Source: Campylobacter concisus
GTDB lineage: Bacteria > Campylobacterota > Campylobacteria > Campylobacterales > Campylobacteraceae
Assembly: GCF_002913045.1 (NCBI RefSeq)
Contig: NZ_PPAF01000004.1
Coordinates: 171,465 to 235,464 of the forward strand
DNA length: 64,000 nucleotides
Direction of reading: 5' to 3'
The notes below the pieces were generated by a model. The model did not search any database. It saw only the letters and a program-made list of their open reading frames with translations, and had not been told where the DNA came from. The position numbers and the translations under genes are program-made. How positions within the stretch are numbered: position 1 is the stretch's first letter; each line of letters begins with the position of its first letter. Of this stretch, positions 1 through 9,980 are shown piece by piece.

Positions 1-423
1 TTAGTTTTAAATAATGGCAAATCAGAGCCGATCGAGCAACTTACGCCAAATAAATTTATATGTTATGAGAGTAGGACGCTTATCGCTGATAACAACGATA
101 CAGCCCAGGCAATCATGCCAAACGGCGACATCTACTTTTTTAACGACATCACAAATTCTTTCATCTGGTATATGGCGCAAAAGAGCAAAGATAAGATCAA
201 GCTATATGTCTATTCAAGAGATACGAATCGCTACATCCTAGCGCAAAATGCGTGGTATTCAAGGGTTGATATCACGCCTATGGGATATGGCATAGGGGCG
301 TACGAGTTTCACACGTATGGCATAAACGACAACTACTTTAAAGAGGTCTTGCTATACGCAGCACGCGGTGAAACGTTGCTAAATCCATACATAAACATCC
401 TACTTTCAGAAAATAAGATATAA
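1..423 (+). CDS. Hypothetical protein, 5' end outside the window
   Basis: The reading frame is open from base 1 with no stop until the TAA at 421-423, so the first 140 codons visible are the C-terminal part of a gene that begins upstream. The only internal ATG is at 115, and codons before it read as normal protein, so that ATG is probably not the start. The protein is rich in Tyr, Asn and Ile and ends in an alternating hydrophobic/polar stretch. I do not recognise a family and see no membrane segment. It is followed by an AT-rich spacer and a convergent gene. Confidence 0.6.
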   Translation, partial: LVLNNGKSEPIEQLTPNKFICYESRTLIADNNDTAQAIMPNGDIYFFNDITNSFIWYMAQKSKDKIKLYVYSRDTNRYILAQNAWYSRVDITPMGYGIGAYEFHTYGINDNYFKEVLLYAARGETLLNPYINILLSENKI

Positions 424-516
424 ATTTGTAAAGATATTTTTTAGTCTTATTGCCTTAAATAATATTTTTATATAAACATATTATTTGTTAATTTGATATC
501 AATTTTTATACTTTGT

Positions 517-1152
517 CTAGTTTTTTTTATCTTTTAATTGCTGAATTTGCTTTTCTAAACTTGCTATCTTTTTTTCTTTTGGTGTTAAAACATCCATTGC
601 TAAAGCAATGGATAAAATTATAATAAATAGAACACCCAATAATGATATCATAAAAGTTAATTCATAGTATTTATCAAAAAACTTTTGTTTTTTCTGAGCC
701 AATGAACTATCTGATGATATATATAAATCATTTTGTGAATATAAGATATCTGTGTCTATACAAGAAAGACCTGTAAATTTTATTTGAATTTTAGCTTTTT
801 CTTTTTGTCTAAGTTCTGGAATTTGGATAAAGTTTGCTTTTGTTTTATTAAACTCAATATTTTTAATATCGCTATTTATTTCAATATTATTGAATGGGGT
901 TTCATAGATATTTGGGATTTTAACTTGAATATTTTTTTCATTAAAATTTGAATTATTTTCTATGCTTAAATTAATTAGGGTTATACATTGCTTGTATTCA
1001 TAGCTATTATGTTTTTCAATTGATTGATAATTGGCGGACTTTACTTGATATTCTAAGTTGCCCGCGCTATATTTAGAAATAGCTATCTGTGCAAGAAAAG
1101 TTGAAATAATAGTAGCTACAATGGTTACCGCAGTATTTAAAATATTTTTCAA
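517..1152 (-). CDS. Hypothetical membrane protein with two TM segments and a C-terminal coiled coil
   Basis: This 211-residue protein starts with TTG, preceded by AAGGAT at good spacing. It has a hydrophobic N-terminal helix (about residues 5-27), a polar domain of about 130 residues, a second strong TM segment (about 168-188), and a short cytoplasmic Lys/Glu heptad tail (about 193-211). The topology suggests a periplasmic domain held by two helices. Base composition is clearly more AT-rich than the neighbouring rluB. Its only upstream neighbour is rluB, 9 bases away on the same strand, so it may ride on that transcript. I do not recognise the family. Confidence 0.6.
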   Translation of the reverse strand: MKNILNTAVTIVATIISTFLAQIAISKYSAGNLEYQVKSANYQSIEKHNSYEYKQCITLINLSIENNSNFNEKNIQVKIPNIYETPFNNIEINSDIKNIEFNKTKANFIQIPELRQKEKAKIQIKFTGLSCIDTDILYSQNDLYISSDSSLAQKKQKFFDKYYELTFMISLLGVLFIIILSIALAMDVLTPKEKKIASLEKQIQQLKDKKN

Positions 1153-1161
1153 ATTTTATCC

Positions 1162-1935
1162 TTAGTATCTAACGTTATTAACCTTTAAAAAGTCTCTTAG
1201 GTCTTCGTATTCGCTATTTTCGAAGTAGCGCCATTTGCCAGGCTTTAGCATATCAAGGCTAACACGACCAAAGCTAACCCTTTTTAGATCCATTACTTCA
1301 AGGTCAAAGTAGCCAAAGAAACGGCGAAGCTCTCTGTTTTGACCTTCATTAATGATGACTTTTAGTTTTGTGTAACCGCCGCTTGAGCCAAAGACTTTAT
1401 AGGCTAGAAATGGCTTAAATTCCATTGATTTTATAGTGGTTTTTGCGTGCGCGCCTTTGGTAGCGTCCTTGGCAAAAAAGCCATTTGTCATGGCCTCTAT
1501 CACCTCTTTCGTTACTTCGCCTTTTACCTTTAGATAGTATTCTCTCTCTATGTCGCTATTCATTAGCGCTGTGGCGATAGCTGGGGCGTCAGTTAGTAAA
1601 AGTAGCCCTTCGCTTGCATAGTCTAGGCGCCCTACGCTAACAAATTTGGCAAATTTCTTGTCTAACGTGTCATAGATCGTTTTTCGTCCGCGATCATCTT
1701 TCTTACTAACTAGCTCGCCCTTTTGTTTGTGATAAACGATAACGGTAAATTCTTTTTTTAGCTTTATCAAACGGCCATTTATACGCACTTTATCATCTTC
1801 ATCCACGCTTGTCGCAAGATCGCTAACCACGCGCCCTGCTATGCTAACCTTGCCAGCTTTTATCAGCTCATCTGCCTCACGGCGTGAGTAGTTTGTGTTG
1901 TGTGAGATAAATTTATTAAGTCTTGTTTTTTCCAT
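1162..1935 (-). CDS. rluB: 23S/16S rRNA pseudouridine synthase, RsuA/RluB family
   Basis: This enzyme converts a specific rRNA uridine to pseudouridine. An N-terminal S4 RNA-binding domain (about 1-60, beginning MEKTRLNKFISH) is followed by the catalytic domain, where GRLDYASEGLLLLT carries the catalytic aspartate. Length (257 residues) is normal for the RsuA/RluB/RluE/RluF family. Which rRNA position is modified cannot be read from sequence. The gene starts 1 base downstream of the kdsD stop, in a run of same-strand genes (ksgA, rnj, kdsD, rluB), a grouping I recall in part from C. jejuni. Confidence 0.85.
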   Translation of the reverse strand: MEKTRLNKFISHNTNYSRREADELIKAGKVSIAGRVVSDLATSVDEDDKVRINGRLIKLKKEFTVIVYHKQKGELVSKKDDRGRKTIYDTLDKKFAKFVSVGRLDYASEGLLLLTDAPAIATALMNSDIEREYYLKVKGEVTKEVIEAMTNGFFAKDATKGAHAKTTIKSMEFKPFLAYKVFGSSGGYTKLKVIINEGQNRELRRFFGYFDLEVMDLKRVSFGRVSLDMLKPGKWRYFENSEYEDLRDFLKVNNVRY

Positions 1936-1936
1936 T

Positions 1937-2890
1937 TTATAGTCCTAAATTTGCAAGGTCGTGGATATGTAAAACACCCACAGGTACGCCATTTTCTACG
2001 ACGGCTAGAAGTTGAATTTTATACTTTTCTATCAAAGCTAACGCATCTACAGCTAACATCTCTTTGTTATCTATCTCTTTTGGTTTTAGGGTTGCAAATT
2101 TCATCGCTGGCTCGTCTAAGTCAAAGTCTTCTCGCATAAGTGCACGTCTAAGATCGCCGTCGCTTAAAATAGCATCTAACACACCATCTTTATCGACGAT
2201 TAGGACCGTGCCAAGTTTACCGTGTGTCATAGTATCGATTGCTTTTTTTAGGCTCGCATTCCAGCGAACTATCGGTAAATTTTCGCTTCTCATCACATCT
2301 TTGACCTTTAAAAATAGCCTCTTGCCAAGGCTGCCACCTGGATGAAAATTTGCAAAGTCCTCTTTTTTAAAACCTCGCCTTTGCATCAAACAAACAGCCA
2401 ATGCATCGCCAAGAGCTAACGTTAGTGTAGTTGATGCTGTTGGAGCGGCATTTAGTGGGCACGCCTCTTTTTCTACATCTATGCTAATAAATGCATCGCT
2501 AAATTTACCAAGCGAGCTTATTTTGCTCCTTGCCATTGCGACGATCTTTACACCAAAGCGCTTTACGTGAGGTAAAATTTTGATAAGCTCATCGCTTTCG
2601 CCACTAAAGCTAATGGCTAACAAAACATCATCTTTTTCTATCATGCCAAGGTCGCCATGCATAGCCTCTGTTGGGTGTAAGAAAAAGCTTGGCGTGCCGG
2701 TGCTCGCAAGCGTGGCAGCAATCTTTGCACCTACATGACCGCTCTTGCCTACGCCTGTTACTATGACCTTGCCTTTTGTATTAAATATCAAATTTACAGC
2801 ATCTTCTATCTCTAAGTTTTTAGCATGTCTTAAAAGCTCGTTTGCTTCTATCTTTAAAACTTCGGCTGCGATTTGGTTGATTGCTTGCAT
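1937..2890 (-). CDS. kdsD: Arabinose-5-phosphate isomerase, KpsF/GutQ family
   Basis: It interconverts ribulose-5-phosphate and arabinose-5-phosphate, the first step to Kdo for lipooligosaccharide. The SIS sugar-isomerase domain occupies about residues 25-170, with the signature GVGKSGHVGAKIAATLASTG and then HPTEAMHGDLGM. Two CBS repeats fill about 195-317. The 317-residue length is typical. It lies between rnj (9 bases upstream) and rluB (1 base downstream), so the three genes are probably co-transcribed. KdsD versus capsule-specific KpsF cannot be separated by sequence alone; no capsule genes are nearby, which favours the housekeeping role. Confidence 0.88.
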   Translation of the reverse strand: MQAINQIAAEVLKIEANELLRHAKNLEIEDAVNLIFNTKGKVIVTGVGKSGHVGAKIAATLASTGTPSFFLHPTEAMHGDLGMIEKDDVLLAISFSGESDELIKILPHVKRFGVKIVAMARSKISSLGKFSDAFISIDVEKEACPLNAAPTASTTLTLALGDALAVCLMQRRGFKKEDFANFHPGGSLGKRLFLKVKDVMRSENLPIVRWNASLKKAIDTMTHGKLGTVLIVDKDGVLDAILSDGDLRRALMREDFDLDEPAMKFATLKPKEIDNKEMLAVDALALIEKYKIQLLAVVENGVPVGVLHIHDLANLGL

Positions 2891-2899
2891 AAATTTCCC

Positions 2900-5029
2900 T
2901 TACATTAGATAGATAATTGGCACGATAGTTGGGTACTTTTTGACCTTTCTAAAGATATGCTTTCTAATCACTTGACGCACTTGTGACTCGAGCAGTCTGC
3001 CATCTTTTAAAAGCTCTTCTTTGACATTGCTTAAAAACTGCGTCAAAATTTCTTGCATCTCTTTGCTAAACTCCGCATCTTGTTTATTACCCACAAGGCC
3101 GTAGCTAATGACACGAGGCTTGTTTATAAGTTTTGCACCATGACGTGAAATTTGAGCGATTATCATGACGACACCTGCTTCGGCAAGATTTTGTCTGTCG
3201 ATGACGACATCATCTGAAATTTGTTTATTTATTTGATTGTCAATAAATACCTTGCCTGTTTTTACTGTTTTTACACGCTTTAGGTACTTTTGACAGATCT
3301 CCATTTGATCGCCATCGCTCATTAGATAGATGTTTCTCTCGTCTACGCCGCAGCTTATAGCTGTCTCTTTATGCTTTGCGATGTGATTGTATTCGCCGTG
3401 CACCGGCAGGAAGTATTTTGGTTTTATAAGACGAAGCATCAGCTTTTGCTCCTCTTGTGCTGCGTGGCCGCTCACGTGTATCTCGCTAAAGTCCTGGTAC
3501 GCGACGCTTGCACCTGATTTTATTAGGAAATTTAATACAGTTGAGATACTGCTTTCATTGCCAGGGATCGCCTTTGAGCTGATTATTATCTGATCGGTCG
3601 GTTTTATTTTGATGTATTTGTGTTCGTCGGTAGCCATTCGGTACAGCGCGCTCATAGTCTCACCCTGAGAGCCTGTGGTGACGATCAGAACCTCGTTATC
3701 TTTAAATTTGCCAACCTCGTTTGCATCGATAAAAATTTTCTTATCAAGCTTGATGTAGCCAAGCTCCATTGCAGTATATAAATTTCTCTCCATTGATCTA
3801 CCGATGACGCAGACTTTGCGGTTGTATTTTAGCCCCCACTCTATCGCTTGATAAACGCGGTGGATGTTTGAGCTAAACGTACTCATAATGACGCGACCTT
3901 TGGCCTTTGAAAATATCGCGTCAAAGGTCTTGCCCACGCTACTTTCGCTTTTAGTAAATCCTTCTCGGTAGCTATTCGTGCTATCGCTCATTAGGCACAA
4001 TACACCTCTTTCGCCGTAGTATGCAAGTCTGCCAAGGTCAGTTGGATAGCCGTCGATCGGCGTATGGTCGATCTTAAAGTCACCCGTATGGATGATGGTG
4101 CCCGCCTTTGTCGTGATGGCTAGCGCGCTAGCATCGATGATAGAGTGTGTGATGTGTATCCATTCAACCTCAAAGTCGCCTATTAGATATGGCTTTCTTT
4201 TTTCGACAGAGCGGAAAAGCGAGCGCTCTTGCTTTAAGCCGTGCTCTTCAAATTTATTATTTATCATACCAAGTGGTAGTGGCGTGGCGTAAATCGGAAA
4301 TTTAAACTCTTTGTAAAAATATGGCACTGCGCCGATGTGATCCTCGTGCGCGTGAGTGATGATGACGCCTTTTATCTTGTCTTTTATTTTTCTAACATAG
4401 TCAAAGTCTGGGATGAGGATATCCACGCCGTGCATACTCTCGCTCGGAAAACTCATGCCAATATCCACGATGATTGCGCTCGTGTCGGTTTCAAAGATAG
4501 TCATGTTTCCGCCGATCTCGCCAAGACCACCAAGTGGAGTTATGCGAATTTTATGTTCACTTGAGTTTAGATATTTCATCGGCTCCAGACGTAGCTCGTG
4601 AACGGCCTTGTTTGCCACCATTGCACTTGCGATATCTTGCTGCCATTGTTCATTGCCGTTTAGCTTAGCTGGTAAATTTTTCTTTGGCTTTTTAGCCTTT
4701 TTTGGCTTTTCTTTTTGTTCTTGTGTTTTGGTTTTTGTTTCTTGCGATTCTTGTTTTTGCTCTTTTGGCTTATTGTTTTCGCCATTTTTATTTTGATTTT
4801 TGTTATTTCTTGGCTTTTTTGGGCGAGAATTTTGGCTCTTTAGCTCGGCGTTCGTTTCAGTTTCAGCTTGCTCTGCTGCAAAGAAATTATCTATTACGCT
4901 TTTGCTTGCTAGTGAGGTTTGCTCGGTAGTTTCGCCCTCTTGTTTTGGCTTATTTTTTGGTCTAAATCTTCGTCTTTTGTTGTTTTTACTTTGGTTAGTT
5001 ACAACTTTCTCTTCGTTTTTGTCGTTCAT
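2900..5029 (-). CDS. rnj: Ribonuclease J with long basic N-terminal extension
   Basis: RNase J is the main 5'-3' exo/endoribonuclease for mRNA decay and rRNA maturation in Campylobacterota. The metallo-beta-lactamase/beta-CASP core begins near residue 155; the zinc motif HAHEDH is at residues 226-231, and a GSQGE motif marks the beta-CASP region. The first ~135 residues are a low-complexity Lys/Asn/Gln/Glu extension. A comparable extension in H. pylori RNase J binds the helicase RhpA, so a degradosome role is plausible here. The start overlaps the end of ksgA by 35 bases, suggesting translational coupling. Confidence 0.92.
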   Translation of the reverse strand: MNDKNEEKVVTNQSKNNKRRRFRPKNKPKQEGETTEQTSLASKSVIDNFFAAEQAETETNAELKSQNSRPKKPRNNKNQNKNGENNKPKEQKQESQETKTKTQEQKEKPKKAKKPKKNLPAKLNGNEQWQQDIASAMVANKAVHELRLEPMKYLNSSEHKIRITPLGGLGEIGGNMTIFETDTSAIIVDIGMSFPSESMHGVDILIPDFDYVRKIKDKIKGVIITHAHEDHIGAVPYFYKEFKFPIYATPLPLGMINNKFEEHGLKQERSLFRSVEKRKPYLIGDFEVEWIHITHSIIDASALAITTKAGTIIHTGDFKIDHTPIDGYPTDLGRLAYYGERGVLCLMSDSTNSYREGFTKSESSVGKTFDAIFSKAKGRVIMSTFSSNIHRVYQAIEWGLKYNRKVCVIGRSMERNLYTAMELGYIKLDKKIFIDANEVGKFKDNEVLIVTTGSQGETMSALYRMATDEHKYIKIKPTDQIIISSKAIPGNESSISTVLNFLIKSGASVAYQDFSEIHVSGHAAQEEQKLMLRLIKPKYFLPVHGEYNHIAKHKETAISCGVDERNIYLMSDGDQMEICQKYLKRVKTVKTGKVFIDNQINKQISDDVVIDRQNLAEAGVVMIIAQISRHGAKLINKPRVISYGLVGNKQDAEFSKEMQEILTQFLSNVKEELLKDGRLLESQVRQVIRKHIFRKVKKYPTIVPIIYLM

Positions 5030-5837
5030 TATCTTCCTTTAATCTTTCAAATACTTTTAGATAAAAATCGACATCTAGCTCGTGTGGACGTAAATTTTGA
5101 GCTAAGCCTAGGCTTTCAAAAATTTCTTCTAACGCATTTTTGTCAAAATTTGTGGATAAATTTTTCAAAAGCGTCTTTCTTGGCGAAGCAAACGCAGCTC
5201 TTAAAAATACTTTAAAAGCCTCGTATTGTTTTGCATCTTTGAAAATCCCGTCTTTGCCAAAAATCTTTTTTGTTTTTTGTAGTTTGATGACTGAGGATGT
5301 GACCTTTGGGGGTGGATTAAAAAGCCTTGCATCCACATCAAACAAAAGCTCGCACCTGCCTTGGAGTGAGGCAAGGATCGATAAAGCGCTAAATTCTTTA
5401 TCCTTACTCTTTGCACTAAATTTAAGAGCAACCTCTTTTTGTATCATCACGATAAGCCCAAGGCATTTTTCGTCATCTATCGCATTTAGTATCATCTTCG
5501 TAGCAACGTAATAAGGCAAATTTGCGACCAAAAAGTAGTTCTCGCTACTTAGTCCGCCCTCTTGCTGCCACTGCTCTAATGCATCTTTACAAAAAAGTTT
5601 TAATCGTCCATTTTGGATCTCATTTGCAAATTTGGCCTTTAAAATTTGAAATAGCTCACAATCTATCTCAAAACAGGTCGTCTTGTAAATTTGCAAAAGT
5701 CTAAATGTCAAATCACCTAAGCCAGGCCCAATCTCAACGACGTTTGCTACGTCATTGGGTATCGCTTGGATGATCTTATCTAGTGTCGCTTTGTCCTGTA
5801 AAAAATTCTGTCCAAAGTGCTTTTTTGCCTTTATCAT
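4995..5837 (-). CDS. rsmA (ksgA): 16S rRNA (adenine1518-N6/adenine1519-N6)-dimethyltransferase
   Basis: It dimethylates two adjacent adenines in the 3' hairpin of 16S rRNA during 30S maturation. The opening MIKAKKHFGQNFL is the usual family N-terminus, so I place the start at the ATG at 5837 rather than the in-frame TTG 18 bases upstream; neither has a strong ribosome-binding site. The SAM motif VEIGPGLGDLT lies near residue 36, and the adenine-binding NLPYYVATKM motif follows. Its 3' end overlaps rnj. The divergent helicase gene shares the 5' spacer. Confidence 0.9.
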   Translation of the reverse strand: MIKAKKHFGQNFLQDKATLDKIIQAIPNDVANVVEIGPGLGDLTFRLLQIYKTTCFEIDCELFQILKAKFANEIQNGRLKLFCKDALEQWQQEGGLSSENYFLVANLPYYVATKMILNAIDDEKCLGLIVMIQKEVALKFSAKSKDKEFSALSILASLQGRCELLFDVDARLFNPPPKVTSSVIKLQKTKKIFGKDGIFKDAKQYEAFKVFLRAAFASPRKTLLKNLSTNFDKNALEEIFESLGLAQNLRPHELDVDFYLKVFERLKEDNERQKRRESCN

Positions 5838-5907
5838 AGCCGCGATATTAGCCAAAAATTACTTATACAATGATTACAAGTTTAGTTTAATCATATATAA
5901 AATGGAT

Positions 5908-5913
5908 TATAAT
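5908..5913 (+). promoter_or_regulatory. Putative -10 box of the SF1 helicase gene
   Basis: TATAAT within GGATTATAATC lies 30 bases before the TTG start, in the divergent spacer. Campylobacter sigma-70 promoters typically have a good -10 and no clear -35, as here. Confidence 0.5.
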
Positions 5914-5943
5914 CACTAAATAATAACGAAATAGGGCATAAAT

Positions 5944-8900
5944 TTGAGCAAAGCAAATACCTTAAAATATTTTTTATTATCACAATATTTAGAGCCAAAA
6001 ACCTTAGATGAGCCAAAAAAGACAAATACGAAATTTAAAAAATCAATAGACCTTGACATCGCAAATTTCGATGAGAAGTTTATGCAAATTTTAAGAGCAT
6101 TTGATAGCTCACTTTTAAAAAATGGTATAGAAATTTCAATTTATGGCAGCATTTTTGAGACTGACTTGCTTGCCATTTATATCTCAAAGCTTGCAAATTC
6201 AAAATTTGAAAAAGAGCAAATTTTAGATGAGCTGCGATCTGAGCAAACAAGCTTTGATAAGGCGTTTTGCTATAAATTTAAGCTTACTGGTGATTTAGCA
6301 TTTTGTAAAGATGATCAAAATTTTGCTTTAAAAGATGTAAATTTAGATGATGATTTAACTCCATTTTTTACACCAAACTCATCTGATGATCTTTTTATCT
6401 CAACAGCTCCTTGGGCAATGGCTCGTCTAAATCATCTAAAGGAGATAAGCCAAAGTGATTTTAGCAAAGAGTGTGAGCGCATAAAAGACAAGCTATCTAT
6501 TTATAAAGAAAAAATGGAACTTGGTAAATATATAAAGCTTATAAACGATGAGCTAAAAAGTGCACTTAAAACACCATTTTGTAATGATTTCTTAAGGCTT
6601 GAAGTAAAGATCATAAATCCAAATTTTAAAGAAAATGATAGCCTTTTAAATAGCTTTTTTATAGATGATATAAATTTGCTTATAAAATTTTACGAGTCAG
6701 GTAGGACGCACGAGCTAACGGATCAGTTTTTGGACGAGGGCAGTGAGAATAAATTTGAAAGACTTGATGTAAGAGATGAGCAAAATAAAAGGCTTGTTAG
6801 AGATTTTTTTAAAGCAGAAGAGTATCCAAGATCGGCCTTTGCTAGTGACTTCGCTCTAAATTTCTCGCAGCAAATTGCCGTTAATAACATCATTAAAAAA
6901 TTTAAAGAAAAAAGTGGTGGAATTTATAGCGTAAATGGTGCTCCAGGCACTGGTAAAACAACGCTTTTAAAAGATGTAATGGCTGAAATTGTTACGCTTA
7001 GAGCGATGAAGCTCGCACAAATGAGTAGACATGATATCTTTGTTCCAGTTCGAGATAGTAGCGATAAGGTGCTTTATTTCACTCTAAATAAAGAACTTCA
7101 GGGCTATGAGATGGTTGTTAGCTCTTGTAATAACGGTGCGGTTGAAATTTTAAGTAAAGAGCTTAGTCAGCTAAAAAGTATCGGTAGTTACGCAGGCGAG
7201 ATTGATTATTTTAAATTTATAGCTACAAGGCTTCTCTCGGCCGATGAAAAGACAAATTTTGGAGAAAAATCTTTTGTCTCAAAACTTGCATGGGGACTTT
7301 TTTGCATACCTCTTGGCTCAAAGCAAAATAAGTCAAATTTTGTTTTTAACGCAATTAATGGCGTAAAGATCGAAAAAACGCATAGTCAGTTTGAAGACAT
7401 TTCAAAAGAATTTAAAGAATTTATAGAACAAGATGGCTTTTTGATGGGGCTTGGCAAGTATTTGGCTACTGGAGAAGGAGTTGATGATTACGACGAGGCA
7501 AAGGAGAAATTTAATCAAGCCCTACACGAAGTAAATCTACTTTTTAGTGAGATCAGGATCAAAGAAGAGGAGCTAAAAAGTATAAATAGTGAGCTTATAA
7601 ATATCGATAAAAGACTTGATAACTATAATTCAGCAAGGCAAATAGACGAGCTTTTAAGGCCACTAATAGATGAGCTAGATTTGAGTAAAAATGAGCTAGA
7701 GCAAAAGGTGGCTGAAGCCAACGAGCTAGCAAAGCTTATTGGCCAAAATGAAATTTTGCAAGAGTATCTAAGTACGCCTATAAAGCCATCATTTTTTATT
7801 TTCCAGCAAATTTTAAGGACGCAAGCTTTTGAAAAATATAACAATGAAGCACGAAAAGTTAGTGAGATAAATCGCCAAATAGCTGAGCAAAATTTGAAAG
7901 CAAGCAAACAAAATAGTGAAAACAAAGAGAAGAATGAAGCAAAATTAAACGAACTAAAAGCTCAAATAACTCAGCTTGAAGAGAAAATTTTAGAACTTAA
8001 CACCAAGATAGACCATCTCAACAAGCTTAATGATGACTTTGTTAGACGTCAAAAATTAATTGGCAGAAGCGAAGAGCTTGATAGCTTTTTAAATGGTAGT
8101 TTTAATCAGAGTAATGAAGAAATACAAAAGAGCATGCCATTTATGATGGAGCTTGGCCTTGATGAGAAATTTCATAAGACAAAGCTTTTTAACGCAAGAA
8201 TCAAGCTTTTTAAAGAAGCACTTAATCTGCATAAAGCCACTATCTTTGCTTGCAAAGAAGCTGTTAGAACAAATTTACGAGCTCTTAGTGTTATATTTAA
8301 TGATGAAAAAATGGCTGAGAAAAACGGGCTTGAGGCTAAAGATAGACGTGAAATAATAAAAGGATTATTTTTACTAACGCCAGTTGTTAGTTCTACTTTT
8401 GCATCTTTTAATAATAGCTTTAAAGAGCTACTAAATGGCGATATAGGCTTGCTCTTAATAGATGAGGCAGGGCAGGCAAATTTAACTAACGCATTAGGTG
8501 CACTGCTTCGTTCAAACATGGCTGTTGTAGTTGGCGATCCGCTTCAACTTGAGCCTGTTGTAACATTGCCACCGGCTTTAAATAATGCTATTTTACGCTA
8601 CTGTGATGCAAAGGATGAGTTTAATCTACTAAAATCATCAGTTCAACTTCGAGCCGATAAAGTACAAAATATTGGTACATATATAAAAGGAGAGGGTAAG
8701 TCCATTTGGGTTGGTTCGCCACTTATCGTTCATAGAAGGTGTGCCAATCCTATGTTTAAAATTTCAAATGAAACAACATATGATGATATGATGATACTTG
8801 GCAGAAACAGTGAAAGTAAACTTAGTGATCCTAATATCAAAACAGAATGGATTGATGTTAGTAGTGATGAATGGATAGGTAATTATAATAAAGCTGAAGG

Positions 8901-9228
8901 CATGATCGTTAAAGAGCTTTTAGATGGTAAGCTAGCCAAGCTAAAAGACAGTGTTAAAATAATAACACCTTTTAAAGATGTTTGTAAAAATTTAAAAGGG
9001 GCTGGTACCATTCACACCATGCAAGGCAAAGAAGCTGATGTTATTATCTTTGTCCTTGGCGGTGCTACAAAAGGTGCTAGAGCATGGGCTGCTAGTACGC
9101 CAAATTTACTAAATGTAGCACTAACAAGAGCAAAAGAGGTTGTTTATATAGTTGGCAACCGAGAAAATTGGTCTAATTTGCCATATTTTGAGGTAGCAGC
9201 TAGAAAAATAGATAAAGGACAGATTTGA
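5944..9228 (+). CDS. Large SF1 (UPF1-like) helicase/ATPase with coiled-coil insertion
   Basis: A 1094-residue protein with complete superfamily 1 helicase motifs: Walker [10 protein letters not shown] at 332-340, DEAGQA (motif II) at 840-845, GDPLQ (motif III) at 864-868, [10 protein letters not shown] (motif V-like) near 1024, and NVALTRAKE (motif VI) near 1057. Motifs I and II are about 500 residues apart; the gap includes a long Glu/Lys/Leu/Asn region (about 525-710) that reads as coiled coil. The N-terminal ~320 residues match nothing I recognise. The start is TTG and its end overlaps hisF by 4 bases. Function is open: RNA/DNA remodelling or a defence ATPase. Confidence 0.75.
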   Translation: MSKANTLKYFLLSQYLEPKTLDEPKKTNTKFKKSIDLDIANFDEKFMQILRAFDSSLLKNGIEISIYGSIFETDLLAIYISKLANSKFEKEQILDELRSEQTSFDKAFCYKFKLTGDLAFCKDDQNFALKDVNLDDDLTPFFTPNSSDDLFISTAPWAMARLNHLKEISQSDFSKECERIKDKLSIYKEKMELGKYIKLINDELKSALKTPFCNDFLRLEVKIINPNFKENDSLLNSFFIDDINLLIKFYESGRTHELTDQFLDEGSENKFERLDVRDEQNKRLVRDFFKAEEYPRSAFASDFALNFSQQIAVNNIIKKFKEKSGGIYSVNGAPGTGKTTLLKDVMAEIVTLRAMKLAQMSRHDIFVPVRDSSDKVLYFTLNKELQGYEMVVSSCNNGAVEILSKELSQLKSIGSYAGEIDYFKFIATRLLSADEKTNFGEKSFVSKLAWGLFCIPLGSKQNKSNFVFNAINGVKIEKTHSQFEDISKEFKEFIEQDGFLMGLGKYLATGEGVDDYDEAKEKFNQALHEVNLLFSEIRIKEEELKSINSELINIDKRLDNYNSARQIDELLRPLIDELDLSKNELEQKVAEANELAKLIGQNEILQEYLSTPIKPSFFIFQQILRTQAFEKYNNEARKVSEINRQIAEQNLKASKQNSENKEKNEAKLNELKAQITQLEEKILELNTKIDHLNKLNDDFVRRQKLIGRSEELDSFLNGSFNQSNEEIQKSMPFMMELGLDEKFHKTKLFNARIKLFKEALNLHKATIFACKEAVRTNLRALSVIFNDEKMAEKNGLEAKDRREIIKGLFLLTPVVSSTFASFNNSFKELLNGDIGLLLIDEAGQANLTNALGALLRSNMAVVVGDPLQLEPVVTLPPALNNAILRYCDAKDEFNLLKSSVQLRADKVQNIGTYIKGEGKSIWVGSPLIVHRRCANPMFKISNETTYDDMMILGRNSESKLSDPNIKTEWIDVSSDEWIGNYNKAEGMIVKELLDGKLAKLKDSVKIITPFKDVCKNLKGAGTIHTMQGKEADVIIFVLGGATKGARAWAASTPNLLNVALTRAKEVVYIVGNRENWSNLPYFEVAARKIDKGQI

Positions 9229-9980
9229 ATCATTTTGCAAAACGTATAATCCCATGCCTTGATGTAAAAGATGGTAGAGTTGTAAAAGGCGTAAATTTCG
9301 TAGGACTTGTCGATGCTGGAGATCCTGTCGAAATAGCTAAAAGATACAATGACGAGGGCGCTGATGAGCTTTGCTTTTTAGATATCACTGCCTCTCATCT
9401 TGGGCGTGATACGATAGTTGATGTCGTAAAAAAGGTCGCAAGTAAACTTTTTATCCCACTAACAGTTGGCGGAGGTATACGCACGATCGATGATATCTCA
9501 CGTCTTTTAAATGCTGGCTGCGATAAAGTAAGCTTAAATTCATCAGCCATACAAGATCCAAATTTGATTGATGAGGCAGCTAAGAAATTTGGCTCGCAAT
9601 GTATCGTAATTGCGATCGATGCCAAGAAGATCGAAAATGGTTATAGTGTTTTTATAAATGGTGGCAGGATCGATACCAAAAAAGATGCCTTTTCTTGGGC
9701 GAAAGAGGTCGAGTCGCGTGGAGCAGGGGAGATATTGCTAACGTCTATGGACAATGACGGCGTCAAACAGGGCTTTAATCTTGAGCTAACAAAGGTATTT
9801 AGCACGCTTTCCATACCAACTATCGCAAGTGGCGGCGCTGGTAAGATGGAGCACTTTAAAGAGGCTTTTGAAGCCGGGGCTGATGCGTGTTTAGCTGCTT
9901 CGATATTTCACTTTGGCGAGATCGAGATAAAAAAACTAAAAGAGTATCTCAAGACAAATGGTATTGAGGTTAGGCTCTGA
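9225..9980 (+). CDS. hisF: Imidazole glycerol phosphate synthase, cyclase subunit
   Basis: HisF joins the HisH-derived ammonia to PRFAR, giving IGP and AICAR in histidine synthesis. It is a complete (beta/alpha)8 barrel of 251 residues. Catalytic aspartates are visible in [12 protein letters not shown] near the N-terminus and AIDAKK mid-protein; phosphate-binding GGGIRT and SGGAG loops are present. The TTG start overlaps the helicase stop (TTGA), and the stop overlaps the next ATG by 1 base. No other his gene is in the window, so hisF is separated from its pathway partners. Confidence 0.93.
   Translation: MNHFAKRIIPCLDVKDGRVVKGVNFVGLVDAGDPVEIAKRYNDEGADELCFLDITASHLGRDTIVDVVKKVASKLFIPLTVGGGIRTIDDISRLLNAGCDKVSLNSSAIQDPNLIDEAAKKFGSQCIVIAIDAKKIENGYSVFINGGRIDTKKDAFSWAKEVESRGAGEILLTSMDNDGVKQGFNLELTKVFSTLSIPTIASGGAGKMEHFKEAFEAGADACLAASIFHFGEIEIKKLKEYLKTNGIEVRL

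Noticed and set aside
5140..5511. A 123-codon open frame opposite ksgA
   Set aside because: It lies wholly within the conserved ksgA coding sequence on the other strand, with no SD; composition reflects the reverse of ksgA codons.
8172..8519. A 115-codon antisense frame in the helicase gene
   Set aside because: Covers the conserved motif II region of the helicase in reverse; shadow.
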